Positions 1 to 7,430 of a stretch of DNA of 64,000 nt are shown in pieces. The translations under genes and the position numbers were made by a program. The stretch is taken from positions 62,001 to 126,000 of the forward strand of contig CAZRGM010000015.1 of assembly GCA_964599635.1 (NCBI GenBank), written 5' to 3'. The stretch is from WJMT01 sp964599635. Lineage in GTDB: Bacteria > Acidobacteriota > Aminicenantia > Aminicenantales > Aminicenantaceae. Each line of letters starts with the position of its first letter. Position 1 is the first letter of the stretch. The notes beneath the pieces were generated by a model, which did no database searches, was not told the origin of the DNA, and saw nothing but the letters and a program-made list of their open reading frames with translations.

Positions 1-717
1 GATAAAGAGACTTTAGATACGTTTTATCATGGAAAAATCCGCATCCTCCAGAAAGTGGGAGGGTATCGATTTTCTATAGAAGCCCCTCTTCTTGCTGATT
101 TTATTGAAACAGGTTCTGGAGATGAACTGCTTGAGCTGGGGACAGCCAACGGTATTATTTCTCTGCTTCTGAGCATGAAGCCGTTTAGAAGTGTGACGGC
201 TCTTGAGATTCAAAGCCCGCTTGCCGAGTTAGCTTCCAGAAATGTAAAATTGAATAACCTACAGAGACGCATCCGGATTATCCAGCAAGATTTAAGGGAA
301 TTTCATCCAGGGAGGAAATATGACGTTGTGTTTTCAAATCCACCTTATCATGAAGAAAACATTGGGCGACTGAGTCAATCACCCGAAAAGGCGATTGCCA
401 GGCACGAAGTCCAATGCACTATTTTTGATATGATGAAAATGACAGCTGAGTTATTAAAGCCAAATGGAAGAGCCTATTTTGTTTTTTCTTTCAGACGCAG
501 AGATGATTTTATAAAAGCCTTAGCAAAGAATGGGCTTCAAATAAAAAAGGAAAGACATGTGGTTCCTTATGAAGGACAAAAACCGAATGTTTTCCTCTCA
601 GAATGCGTTTTGTATTCAGGTAAGAAAAGGATGATTCGCCCTTTGATTCTTTATGATATAAAGGGCCGTTATTCTGAGGAAGCTGAACAGATATTTTCGG
701 GGAGACCCTATGCTTAG
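1..717 (+). CDS. TrmN6-like tRNA(adenine-N6)-methyltransferase, 5' end cut by window
   Basis: Class I SAM-dependent methyltransferase. The reading frame is open from base 1, and the residues before the first possible GTG (base 55) already match the family pattern (LDTFYHGKIRILQK before GGYRFSIEAPLLADF), so the true start lies outside the window. The SAM-binding motif is ELLELGTANG. The catalytic NPPY tetrapeptide of N6-adenine methyltransferases is encoded at 337-348. The closest known role is modification of A37 of tRNA1(Val) (TrmN6/YfiC); the family assignment is strong, the exact substrate is inferred. It overlaps the next gene by 8 bp, suggesting translational coupling with the polysaccharide exporter downstream. 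Confidence 0.8.
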   Translation, partial: DKETLDTFYHGKIRILQKVGGYRFSIEAPLLADFIETGSGDELLELGTANGIISLLLSMKPFRSVTALEIQSPLAELASRNVKLNNLQRRIRIIQQDLREFHPGRKYDVVFSNPPYHEENIGRLSQSPEKAIARHEVQCTIFDMMKMTAELLKPNGRAYFVFSFRRRDDFIKALAKNGLQIKKERHVVPYEGQKPNVFLSECVLYSGKKRMIRPLILYDIKGRYSEEAEQIFSGRPYA

Positions 718-1531
718 ATTCTTAAAAAAATTTAAAGGATTGTATAAATACAGAGCTCTCATCCGAACCCTTGTAGGGCGAGAACTCAAAGCCCGCTACA
801 GGGGGACTGTTCTGGGTTTTGTATGGTCTTTTGTTAATCCTTTGTTGTTGCTTACGGTCTATACCATAGTATTTGGATTCATTTTAAGGCCCAGAGATCC
901 CAGTTTTGATAAGTCTCCTTGGGTGTACGCTCTTTTTCTGTTCTGCGGTATCCTGCCGTGGCAGGTCTGGTTTGCTGCTTCATCCCAAGAGTCAGCCAAT
1001 ATTCTCATAGCCCAGGGAAATCTTATTAAAAAGATGCTTTTCCCCACTGAGATTCTTCCTATCGTGTCTGTGACAAGCAATTTTATCCATTTTTTATTTG
1101 GCCTCCCTATTCTTTTATTATTTGTGCCCTTGATGGGGAAGACGTATACACCCTATCTTCTATTTTTACCAGTAGTCATCCTTGTCCAGTATGTATTCAC
1201 CTTGGGGTTTTGCTTTTTGATCTCATCTCTAACAGTTCATTTTCGTGATATAAAAGATATTTTAGCCAATCTTTTGACTTTCTGGTTTTTCTCTACGCCC
1301 ATCATTTATCCCATGACTTTTCTCCCCATCCAAGAACATACTCTGCTGAGGGTATTTCTTAATTTAAACCCTATGACTCATATCATGTGGGGATATCAGA
1401 ATTGTGTTTTTTATGGAGAGCTGATACGGTGGAAAAGGCTGGGAGTGACTTTTCTTGTTTCTTTGATTTTGTTTTTTATAGGATATTATGTATTTGATAG
1501 ATTGAGAGATTCATTCCCAGAGGAGGTTTGA
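710..1531 (+). CDS. ABC-2 type polysaccharide export permease (Wzm/TagG/RfbA-like)
   Basis: Inner-membrane permease of an O-antigen or other polysaccharide exporter, 273 residues, the usual length. The N-terminus carries the family pattern LVGRELKARYRGTVLGFVWS, followed by about six hydrophobic segments. The FRDIKDILANLLTFWFFSTP region is typical of the ABC2_membrane family. The start ATG lies inside the end of the methyltransferase gene and the stop TGA directly abuts the TTG start of the partner ATPase, so the two exporter subunits are almost certainly co-translated. The transported glycan cannot be told from the sequence. Confidence 0.9.
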   Translation: MLRFLKKFKGLYKYRALIRTLVGRELKARYRGTVLGFVWSFVNPLLLLTVYTIVFGFILRPRDPSFDKSPWVYALFLFCGILPWQVWFAASSQESANILIAQGNLIKKMLFPTEILPIVSVTSNFIHFLFGLPILLLFVPLMGKTYTPYLLFLPVVILVQYVFTLGFCFLISSLTVHFRDIKDILANLLTFWFFSTPIIYPMTFLPIQEHTLLRVFLNLNPMTHIMWGYQNCVFYGELIRWKRLGVTFLVSLILFFIGYYVFDRLRDSFPEEV

Positions 1532-2800
1532 TTGCCGGCCATAGAAGTTGAAAATTTATCCAGAATATATAGGAAATACTCAGAACAGCATCGTTTTAAA
1601 ACATTTAAAAGCGCTATTTTAAAGGGGGATCTGTTCAAATCTTTAAAGCCTGACGAGAAAGTTGTGGCTTTAGAAAATATAAATTTTAAAGTTGAAAAAG
1701 GGACCACATTTGGGGTCATAGGAGAAAATGGCTCTGGGAAAAGCACTCTATTAAAGGTAGTGGCTGGGATATCTAAGCCCACGACAGGAAGAATCAATGT
1801 TGAGGGAAAGGTATCCGCTCTTATAGAGTTAGGAGCCGGATTTCATCCTGAGATAACAGGTCGTGAGAATATCTATATCAATGGAGTTATGCTCGGCTTA
1901 AGCAAAGAAGAAATAGACAAAAAATTTAATGATATTGTCAAATTCGCTGAACTGGAAGATTTTATTGATGCGCCGGTTAAAACGTACTCTTCAGGAATGT
2001 ATATGCGGCTTGGTTTTTCCATTGCGATTAATGTAAATCCAGATGTTCTGCTGGTGGATGAGGTATTGGCGGTGGGGGATGCTTCATTTGTACCCAGATG
2101 TTTGGAGCGTATCAATGAATTCCGCCGAAAAAAGAAGACGATCCTTTTTGTGAGTCATGATCTCATCACGGTTGAAAGGATTTGTGATCAGGTAGCCTGG
2201 CTGAAAAACGGGAGAATGAAAGCCATCGGAGATCCTAAAAGGGTCATAGACCAGTATGTTCAAGATGTGAAATCCAAGAAAGAGACTGATTTTGAACAAG
2301 AACAGAAGGAGGCAGATTTTCAGGGAGATTCAGAGCAGGAGAGAAGAGAAAACAGATGGGGAAACCGGGAAATTGAAATAAAAAAAGTTCGGTTAAAGAA
2401 CCTTAAGGGAAAAGAAAAACGTGTATTTTCTCCTTCTGAGGGTATGGTCATTGAAATGAATTTTTTTGCCAAGAATCACATCCGAGATTTTGTTTTTGGT
2501 ATAGGCATATTCAATTCTCTAGGTGTCTGCTGTTATGCCACCAATACCGTGCTGGAAGGCTATCACAGCAGATCTGTGGAAGGTGCTGGGAAAGTCATCT
2601 GTGAAATAGAGGCCCTTAACCTCCTGAACGGGACTTATTACTTGGATGTGGCTGCGCATAGACAGGATGGTTTCCCTTATGATTATCACCGCAATCTGTA
2701 TTCCTTTATGATTTCTTCTGATTATACGGACAGCGGAATCTATCGGCCTCAGCACAGCTGGCAGTTTTCGCCCAGCATAAAAATGGATCAACAGAAGTGA
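1532..2800 (+). CDS. Polysaccharide ABC exporter ATPase with C-terminal glycan-binding domain (Wzt-like)
   Basis: ATP-binding subunit paired with the upstream permease. The start is TTG, immediately after the permease stop codon, with AGGAGG at 1521-1526; no ATG would fit better. Walker A is GENGSGKST near residue 64, the signature is YSSGMYMRLGFS near residue 151, followed by Walker B LLVDEVLAVGD. Residues from about 265 to 420 form a beta-rich extension like the Wzt C-terminal domain, which in characterised O-antigen exporters binds the modified end of the polymer. An acidic/charged linker (about 240-270) separates the halves. At 422 residues it is the long, domain-containing Wzt type rather than the short TagH type. 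Confidence 0.9.
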   Translation: MPAIEVENLSRIYRKYSEQHRFKTFKSAILKGDLFKSLKPDEKVVALENINFKVEKGTTFGVIGENGSGKSTLLKVVAGISKPTTGRINVEGKVSALIELGAGFHPEITGRENIYINGVMLGLSKEEIDKKFNDIVKFAELEDFIDAPVKTYSSGMYMRLGFSIAINVNPDVLLVDEVLAVGDASFVPRCLERINEFRRKKKTILFVSHDLITVERICDQVAWLKNGRMKAIGDPKRVIDQYVQDVKSKKETDFEQEQKEADFQGDSEQERRENRWGNREIEIKKVRLKNLKGKEKRVFSPSEGMVIEMNFFAKNHIRDFVFGIGIFNSLGVCCYATNTVLEGYHSRSVEGAGKVICEIEALNLLNGTYYLDVAAHRQDGFPYDYHRNLYSFMISSDYTDSGIYRPQHSWQFSPSIKMDQQK

Positions 2801-3300
2801 TCAAGATGCGGAATGATAGGGATAGAAAGCTGAAAACAGTCGAAGAGCTCATCAAAATCAGAAAAAGCCTTAAAAGTTCTGGAAGTAAGGTCGTCTTGAC
2901 CAATGGGTGTTTTGATATTTTGCATGGCGGTCACATTTATTTATTCCGTGAGGCAAAGAAATGGGGGGATATTCTTATTGTTGCCTTGAATGATGACCGT
3001 TCTGTAAGAAAAATAAAGGGCCCCATGAGACCTATTTTCAAACTTGAAGAACGAATTGAGATTCTTGAAGCGGTGGAATTCATCGATTTTATTGTTTCTT
3101 TTAAAGAGGAAACTCCAAGAAGATTGATTTCTTTAATTCTTCCGGATGTTTTAGTCAAAGGAGGAGATTGGGATAAAGAAGAGGTCGTGGGAAGAAAGGA
3201 AGTCGAGTCTGCAGGAGGGAAAGTGGTGGTACTCCCTTATCTTTCCGGCTATTCCACAACTGAGATCATTGAGAAAGTTCATAGCTTACATAAAAATTAA
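2797..3300 (+). CDS. RfaE2-like ADP-heptose/glycerol-phosphate nucleotidyltransferase
   Basis: Cytidylyltransferase-fold protein, 167 residues. The nucleotide-binding motif is TNGCFDILHGGHIYLFREA (HxGH) near residues 33-48, and the second signature is GYSTTEIIEKV near the C-terminus (ISTT type). This matches stand-alone D-glycero-beta-D-manno-heptose 1-phosphate adenylyltransferase (RfaE domain II); the kinase domain found in HldE is absent. GTG at 2797 overlaps the Wzt stop; ATG at 2806 is an alternative start. Its position after an O-antigen-type exporter fits LPS or capsule precursor synthesis, but the sugar is inferred. Confidence 0.85.
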   Translation: MIKMRNDRDRKLKTVEELIKIRKSLKSSGSKVVLTNGCFDILHGGHIYLFREAKKWGDILIVALNDDRSVRKIKGPMRPIFKLEERIEILEAVEFIDFIVSFKEETPRRLISLILPDVLVKGGDWDKEEVVGRKEVESAGGKVVVLPYLSGYSTTEIIEKVHSLHKN

Positions 3301-3305
3301 AGAAC

Positions 3306-4469
3306 TTATTTTTTCTGTACTCTACTCTGGTGTGATTTATTGAGGCAGTCATAGAACCAGGACCAGATTTTTTTATGGAATGAAAAGCTGGGAGGTGAAT
3401 TCTTAAATGTTTCCAAAGGAGTGAACCCCGTGGGGTCTTCCGGTGTTAATTGAACGGAGGCTTCTGGATCCCACAGGATGGGAAATTCTGGATGGAATTG
3501 AATTCCAAGCACATTTCTATATTTTTGGTGCTGTATGGCTTCGATGACCTGATCATCCAGAGTGGTGGCACAAATGGCCATTCCTTTTCCCAGCTCATCC
3601 ACAGCTTGGTGATGAGAGCTGCAAACAAGAGGTGTTTCTTGAGAATTAAAACCAAATCTTTCCACAAAAATACCCTGAGGGGAAAGTCTGACGGGATGAA
3701 GGTTGTAGTGAAAAAGATTTTTGTCAGGATGAAGTCTTGAAAAAGGATTGGTGTGCCAATTTTCTTTTTGAAGAGAAATGACTTCCTCCAAAGAATATTT
3801 CCCATATTTTTCGGACCATATATCCTGGATTAGGCTGCCGCCCGTTCCTACATTTAGGGATTGTTCACCAAGACATATTCCAAGAATGGGGAAATCCGGA
3901 TGTGATTCCAGAAAAGGAATCAACTCATTGTTTTGATAGCCGCCCAGGAGATGGAATATAAAAGAAAGTTCAAGGAAATGGCGGACCGGAGTCCTTATAG
4001 AGGTCAGAAGCTGTGTTTTTTCTCCATAGATGTAGGGCGGGATATCGGCTCCTCCAAAAAATATAATGCCATCGGATTTGCTAAAAACCTTTTTAAATTC
4101 AGAGGTCAGGCTATTTTTTTGGAATAGATGATCTTTGGTGATTTTTTCTTTCAGCTGATGGAATTTTATCCAATTTAATCCTTTTTCTTTGACTAACGCC
4201 AACGAATTTCCGTAATCTGTGAGTTCTTGTTCATGAAAAACACCGACAACTTCTAAACGATCATCACCGAATATCCCTCTTTCTTTAAGTTTAATCAGAG
4301 AGTTAAGGCTGCTGTAAGAAGGATGGAGTATACTGAGCCGAATCTTTTCTTCAGGGAGAAAGTCTTTGTCAAAATAATTTAACTCATGATTTGGTGAAAG
4401 ACCTCCGCAGGAGATCAATAAAACCAGCAAAACTAAGAACAGTTTGTTAAGAGTATTTATTTTTCTCAT
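3306..4469 (-). CDS. Lipoprotein class I glutamine amidotransferase-like (peptidase C26)
   Basis: 387-residue protein with an N-terminal hydrophobic segment and a lipobox (LLISCGG), so probably a lipoprotein. The GATase1 fold is shown by the nucleophile elbow GICLGEQSLNVGTGG, the SSHHQAVDELG loop, and the histidine/glutamate pair in GIQFHPEFP. These match the gamma-glutamyl-GABA hydrolase/C26 family, which cleaves gamma-glutamyl amides. Family members are normally cytoplasmic and about 250 residues; a lipoprotein version with about 110 extra N-terminal residues is unusual. It converges with the preceding plus-strand gene with only 5 bp between stops. Substrate unknown. Confidence 0.75.
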   Translation of the reverse strand: MRKINTLNKLFLVLLVLLISCGGLSPNHELNYFDKDFLPEEKIRLSILHPSYSSLNSLIKLKERGIFGDDRLEVVGVFHEQELTDYGNSLALVKEKGLNWIKFHQLKEKITKDHLFQKNSLTSEFKKVFSKSDGIIFFGGADIPPYIYGEKTQLLTSIRTPVRHFLELSFIFHLLGGYQNNELIPFLESHPDFPILGICLGEQSLNVGTGGSLIQDIWSEKYGKYSLEEVISLQKENWHTNPFSRLHPDKNLFHYNLHPVRLSPQGIFVERFGFNSQETPLVCSSHHQAVDELGKGMAICATTLDDQVIEAIQHQKYRNVLGIQFHPEFPILWDPEASVQLTPEDPTGFTPLETFKNSPPSFSFHKKIWSWFYDCLNKSHQSRVQKK

Positions 4470-4501
4470 TTAAAGCCTCTTTTCAATCTTATTTCATCTC
4501 A

Positions 4502-4807
4502 CTAAAAAACTTTAATTGATCCTACATGTTTTTGCTTTCCTTTTTCTTTATAAACTTCCACTTTATAGCTTTTTCCAGATTCGGGAACGGTGATGAGATA
4601 GGTTTTGTCTTCTGTTTTACAGATGAACTGATCGAATTGTTTGCCGGATTCATGATCTAGGATTCTCTTACGGTCTTTGATTTTTATGATTTTATGTTCT
4701 TTTTTACCTATCATAACAGATCTTGGAGTCTCCAAGCCTTTATACCCAGAGTAGAATTTAACCAGAGGCTTTTTTCCCCCAAGATGGGAGACGCTTTTAG
4801 GCTTCAT
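4502..4807 (-). CDS. Small hypothetical protein (101 aa)
   Basis: Lysine-rich 101-residue protein with no signal peptide, membrane segment or recognised domain. It has alternating beta-like stretches (YLITVPESGKSYKVEVYKEKG). The ATG is preceded by GAAAGAGAG about 11 bases upstream, a weak ribosome-binding site. It lies 32 bp upstream of the amidotransferase gene on the same strand and may be its leader gene. Because the region downstream of base 5000 is decaying, this could be a relic; no function is claimed. Confidence 0.5.
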   Translation of the reverse strand: MKPKSVSHLGGKKPLVKFYSGYKGLETPRSVMIGKKEHKIIKIKDRKRILDHESGKQFDQFICKTEDKTYLITVPESGKSYKVEVYKEKGKQKHVGSIKVF

Positions 4808-5137
4808 TGGATAGGACTCTCTTTCTCAAATCAAAACATACACTTTTTGGTCTGATCTTTCAAGAAATAATACATCCAGAATTTCCCCCAAAAATTTAAT
4901 AATTTTCTCCCGCAACCTTGAAGCAATCCTTTCATAATTCATTTGGGGTTTCCTCAAGCTCAGTTCTCTATAGCAGCTGAGGAACTATCAAATTGAGTGT
5001 CCTGAAAAGGTTAATCCTGAAAGGGAATTATTTTATGCAGCCGTTACTGCGGCTGAGAAGGTATAAATCCATCAAAAACGAGAAATAATCTAAGATGGAG
5101 AGAAAAAAATTTTTAGGTTTTATAATAGGAGGTATAG
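4808..5137. other. Gene-free stretch with one copy of a 23-bp direct repeat
   Basis: AT-rich intergenic DNA between the divergent 4502-4807 gene and the broken outer-membrane protein gene. It contains the first copy of the CTATAG(C/T)AGCTGAGG repeat (4968-4990). A short inverted pair (GCAGCCG/CGGCTG, about 5037-5055) could form a weak hairpin. No convincing promoter or ORF was seen. Confidence 0.5.
4968..4990 (+). repeat. 23-bp direct repeat, copy 1
   Basis: CTATAGCAGCTGAGG followed by AACTATCA. It matches copy 2 (7258-7280) at 22 of 23 positions in the same orientation. The two copies lie either side of the block that holds two damaged genes. It is not related to the TAACCTG element family seen elsewhere in the window. 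Confidence 0.65.
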
Positions 5138-5613
5138 ATGAGAAAAGTTTAATAGTTTGGATGGTGCTCCTTTTTCTAACTTCTCTTTCCTTTTCTTGGG
5201 AAAAAGGAATTGTAGGACTTAATATGAGGGTCTCTCGCTCCCCAAGGGTTGAGATGACTTATCATCTTTCTAAAAAATTTGCACTCAGACCTTCCATTGG
5301 TTTCTCCATCTCAAACGAAGAATCAGAGACAGAATATAAACCCGTTGTTGATATGTATTATGTCTCAGGTGAGCGTGAGACAGAAACCACCAGAGTTATG
5401 CTTGGTCTTGGTATCTAATTTTACTTATATTCGAAAGGGGATTTTTCAGTTTATTCTGGGATTAGTTTTGACTATTCTAGAGTGAACAGAGATATCTCCG
5501 TTTCCTGGCAGGATGGCTCCTTAGATGAGAATGAAGTGTTTCTGGACTTTTTCATAGAGAATCCTCCTGTCATAAAGACGGGCCTTTATTTCCTCCCTGT
5601 GTATAATCCATAA
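5138..5613 (+). pseudogene. Broken outer-membrane beta-barrel-like protein gene
   Basis: The best start is ATG 5138 with AGGAGGT at 5127-5133, but it runs into TAA after four codons. One missing A in the AAAA run that follows would restore MRKSLIVWMVLLFLTSLSFS, a good signal peptide in the downstream frame. That frame then reads beta-strand-like sequence (MTYHLSKKFALRPSIGFSIS) to an in-frame TAA at 5416-5418. The same frame stays open with matching character after the TAA (YSKGDFSVYSGISFDYSRVN) up to the stop at 5611-5613. Two lesions plus an end without a terminal aromatic residue point to a dead gene. It overlaps the 3' end of the convergent methyltransferase gene by 28 bp. Sequencing error could explain one lesion but is less likely for both. 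Confidence 0.65.
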
Positions 5614-6350
5614 CCAAAATACTTAAAAAGGTTAAAAACACTTTTAGGAGGAATCATGATTTCTTTTATCCATTTTCTGACTTCAGGGTTTTTAAAGAAA
5701 AGGGAAAAAAATTGACCCCAGGCCCCCAAGTAGTCTCTAGGATTCATTTGCCTGATTTCACTGGCCCATTGACTCAAAGCATTGGTTTTGTATGTTTTGG
5801 CTGTGATGTGTTTAAGTTCAGCCCTTTTGAGCAAGTGCTTCCAACCGTCAGAAGTTAAAAATTTCGCTTGGCCCAGAGCACTGGACAAGTATTCCTCAAG
5901 TTCTTGAGGAGGTGTCTCAATCCAGGTCACTTCATTCATGCCCACAGACCCTCCTGTTTTGATCACACGGGCATATTCATGGATTACTTTTTGTTTGTCT
6001 TTGGGAAAAGCCACCACCGATTCGCATATCACGGCGTCGAACGTTTCTTCCTCAAAGGGAAGGTTCCGGGCATCCCCGATCTTAAATTCAACCTTATTTT
6101 CAACTTTTTTTCTTTGAGCTCTTTCCCGTGCTCTCTTCACCATCATCTCTGAAAGGTCCACTCCCATCACTTCACAGCCGTATTCCTCAGCCAGAATGCA
6201 AGCGGTGATTCCAACTCCGCTGCCCGCATCCAGAACATAGGAATTTTCATCAATACCGCAGGCTTTAATCAGCTCTCGGGTGGCTTCCAGCCCTCCCATG
6301 TGTTTGGTCAAACCCCAGGAAGCCTGGAGTTCAAAGTAGTGTGATTCCAA
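5586..6350 (-). CDS. Class I SAM-dependent methyltransferase (Methyltransf_11 type)
   Basis: 254-residue soluble methyltransferase. Motif I is VLDAGSGVGITACILAEEYG (residues about 39-58), followed by the acidic motif II (VMGVDLSEMMV) and the motif IV region GDARNLPFEEETFDAVICES, as in UbiE/COQ5-like and small-molecule methyltransferases. No membrane segment or signal is present. It starts at ATG 6350, just downstream of the damaged DUF885-like gene on the same strand. It is intact although both neighbours are broken. The substrate is not predictable. Confidence 0.8.
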   Translation of the reverse strand: MESHYFELQASWGLTKHMGGLEATRELIKACGIDENSYVLDAGSGVGITACILAEEYGCEVMGVDLSEMMVKRARERAQRKKVENKVEFKIGDARNLPFEEETFDAVICESVVAFPKDKQKVIHEYARVIKTGGSVGMNEVTWIETPPQELEEYLSSALGQAKFLTSDGWKHLLKRAELKHITAKTYKTNALSQWASEIRQMNPRDYLGAWGQFFSLFFKNPEVRKWIKEIMIPPKSVFNLFKYFGYGLYTGRK

Positions 6351-6375
6351 GATTTTTTTCTCCTGATGTCAGGAA

Positions 6376-6998
6376 CTACCATAATTCTTTGATCTCATCC
6401 TCCCGGCCGGTCATCTCCCAGCGGATCAAAGCGAGAGGGATCATACCGTAAGAGTGGAATTCATCGAAAAACTGCTTGAGGTTGAATTCGTCACCCAGCT
6501 GCTCAGCTCGGTCAGAGTGGTCTTTGCTCATACGAGAGGAAATGAATACTTCCATAGACAGAGTGTCCCAAAGCGCCAGGGTCCTTCGGGAGCGGGTACA
6601 TCGGAAGGGGAGTTGTAGTAAGCGGCGTAAAAGCAGGGATTCCGGGACCAGGGGCGCAGCACCCGGTGGTCAAAATCAAGTCCATTCATTTCAGCTCGGA
6701 CAATGTGATAGTCCACCTGTGGAGAGACAGGCCAGGAGCTGGGATCTATAGCTTTGAGCCGAGCTTGATAATCCTTTAACTCAATGTGCTGTTTAGCCAT
6801 AGCCTCAGCCGTATAATCAGGAACACCATTGTCAATAGTAGGCTTTTGAAATTCCCGCCATTCTCCAAAAAGCTTGACTAGATCTTCATAAGTGCTGTTT
6901 CCATCTACCGGTGTTTCTTTTGTATTAGATGAGCAGCTGAAAAGCAACATTAAACCAATCCCTAAAAACAAAATAACTAAATGATTGCTCCTAAGCAT
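6376..6998 (-). pseudogene. DUF885-like lipoprotein gene with internal deletion and frameshift
   Basis: The 5' part (6998 down to about 6580) encodes a lipoprotein signal (LMLLFSCSS) and an N-terminal region resembling DUF885 proteins (AIDPSSWPVSPQVDYHIVRA). At about 6574-6585 the homology-like sequence changes frame. The frame that continues reads LALWDTLSMEVFISSRMS and then FFDEFHSYGMIPLALIRWEM, ending at TAG 6376-6378, which looks like the C-terminus of the same family. Intact members are roughly 550-600 residues, so some 350 middle residues appear to be lost. The shifted frame stops at 6528 after 156 residues. Family name is moderately sure; that it is broken is surer. Confidence 0.6.
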
Positions 6999-7430
6999 GC
7001 GACTAACCTCCTTATTCTGGAATTCTTTTCTTTAGTCTATTGGGATTTTCTGATTTGTCAAACAACTATTTATGAGGCATATTCTTAATTTGGCATAGGA
7101 AGATAGTTACCAAAGTTGTTTCATCCTGATTTAAAAAATAAAGAGAAATAAAAAAGCGGTTCAGACCAGGATGGGCGTTTCCATCCCATCCAGCAATCAT
7201 TGAGGAAGAAGAGAGATTTGTTCCATCAAAGGGCTGGGCCGAGATGATAAAGAAGGTCTATAGTAGCTGAGGAACTATCAGACTATACAGGGTATTCTAA
7301 TCCCCTTGATCAAGTACAAGGATGCTCTCTGTTCTTTGTTTGGCACTGTGTGACTGATTTTCTGATATTTTCTTTTTTGGAGGTTTCTGGCCTGTCAAGC
7401 CATTTACCTTAGAGTTAGATTTTAGATGAT
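6999..7430. other. 432-bp gene-free stretch upstream of mfd
   Basis: Lies between two divergent genes. It contains the second 23-bp direct repeat copy (7258-7280). A short inverted sequence GATGGGCGTTTCCATCCCATC (about 7171-7191) could form a small hairpin. No ORF of interest was seen. It must carry the mfd promoter, but no clear -35/-10 pair was identified. Confidence 0.5.
7258..7280 (+). repeat. 23-bp direct repeat, copy 2
   Basis: CTATAGTAGCTGAGG followed by AACTATCA; one mismatch to copy 1 at 4968-4990. Same orientation, about 2.3 kb apart, bracketing the outer-membrane pseudogene, the methyltransferase and the DUF885-like remnant. Confidence 0.65.

Noticed and set aside
5416..5418. In-frame TAA in the outer-membrane gene as possible recoding
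   Set aside because: TAA is not a selenocysteine or pyrrolysine codon, no recoding structure was seen and the gene has a second lesion, so a pseudogene is simpler.
6476..6751. 91-residue plus-strand ORF over the DUF885-like remnant
   Set aside because: Antisense to a recognisable remnant; arginine/serine-rich translation typical of a shadow frame.
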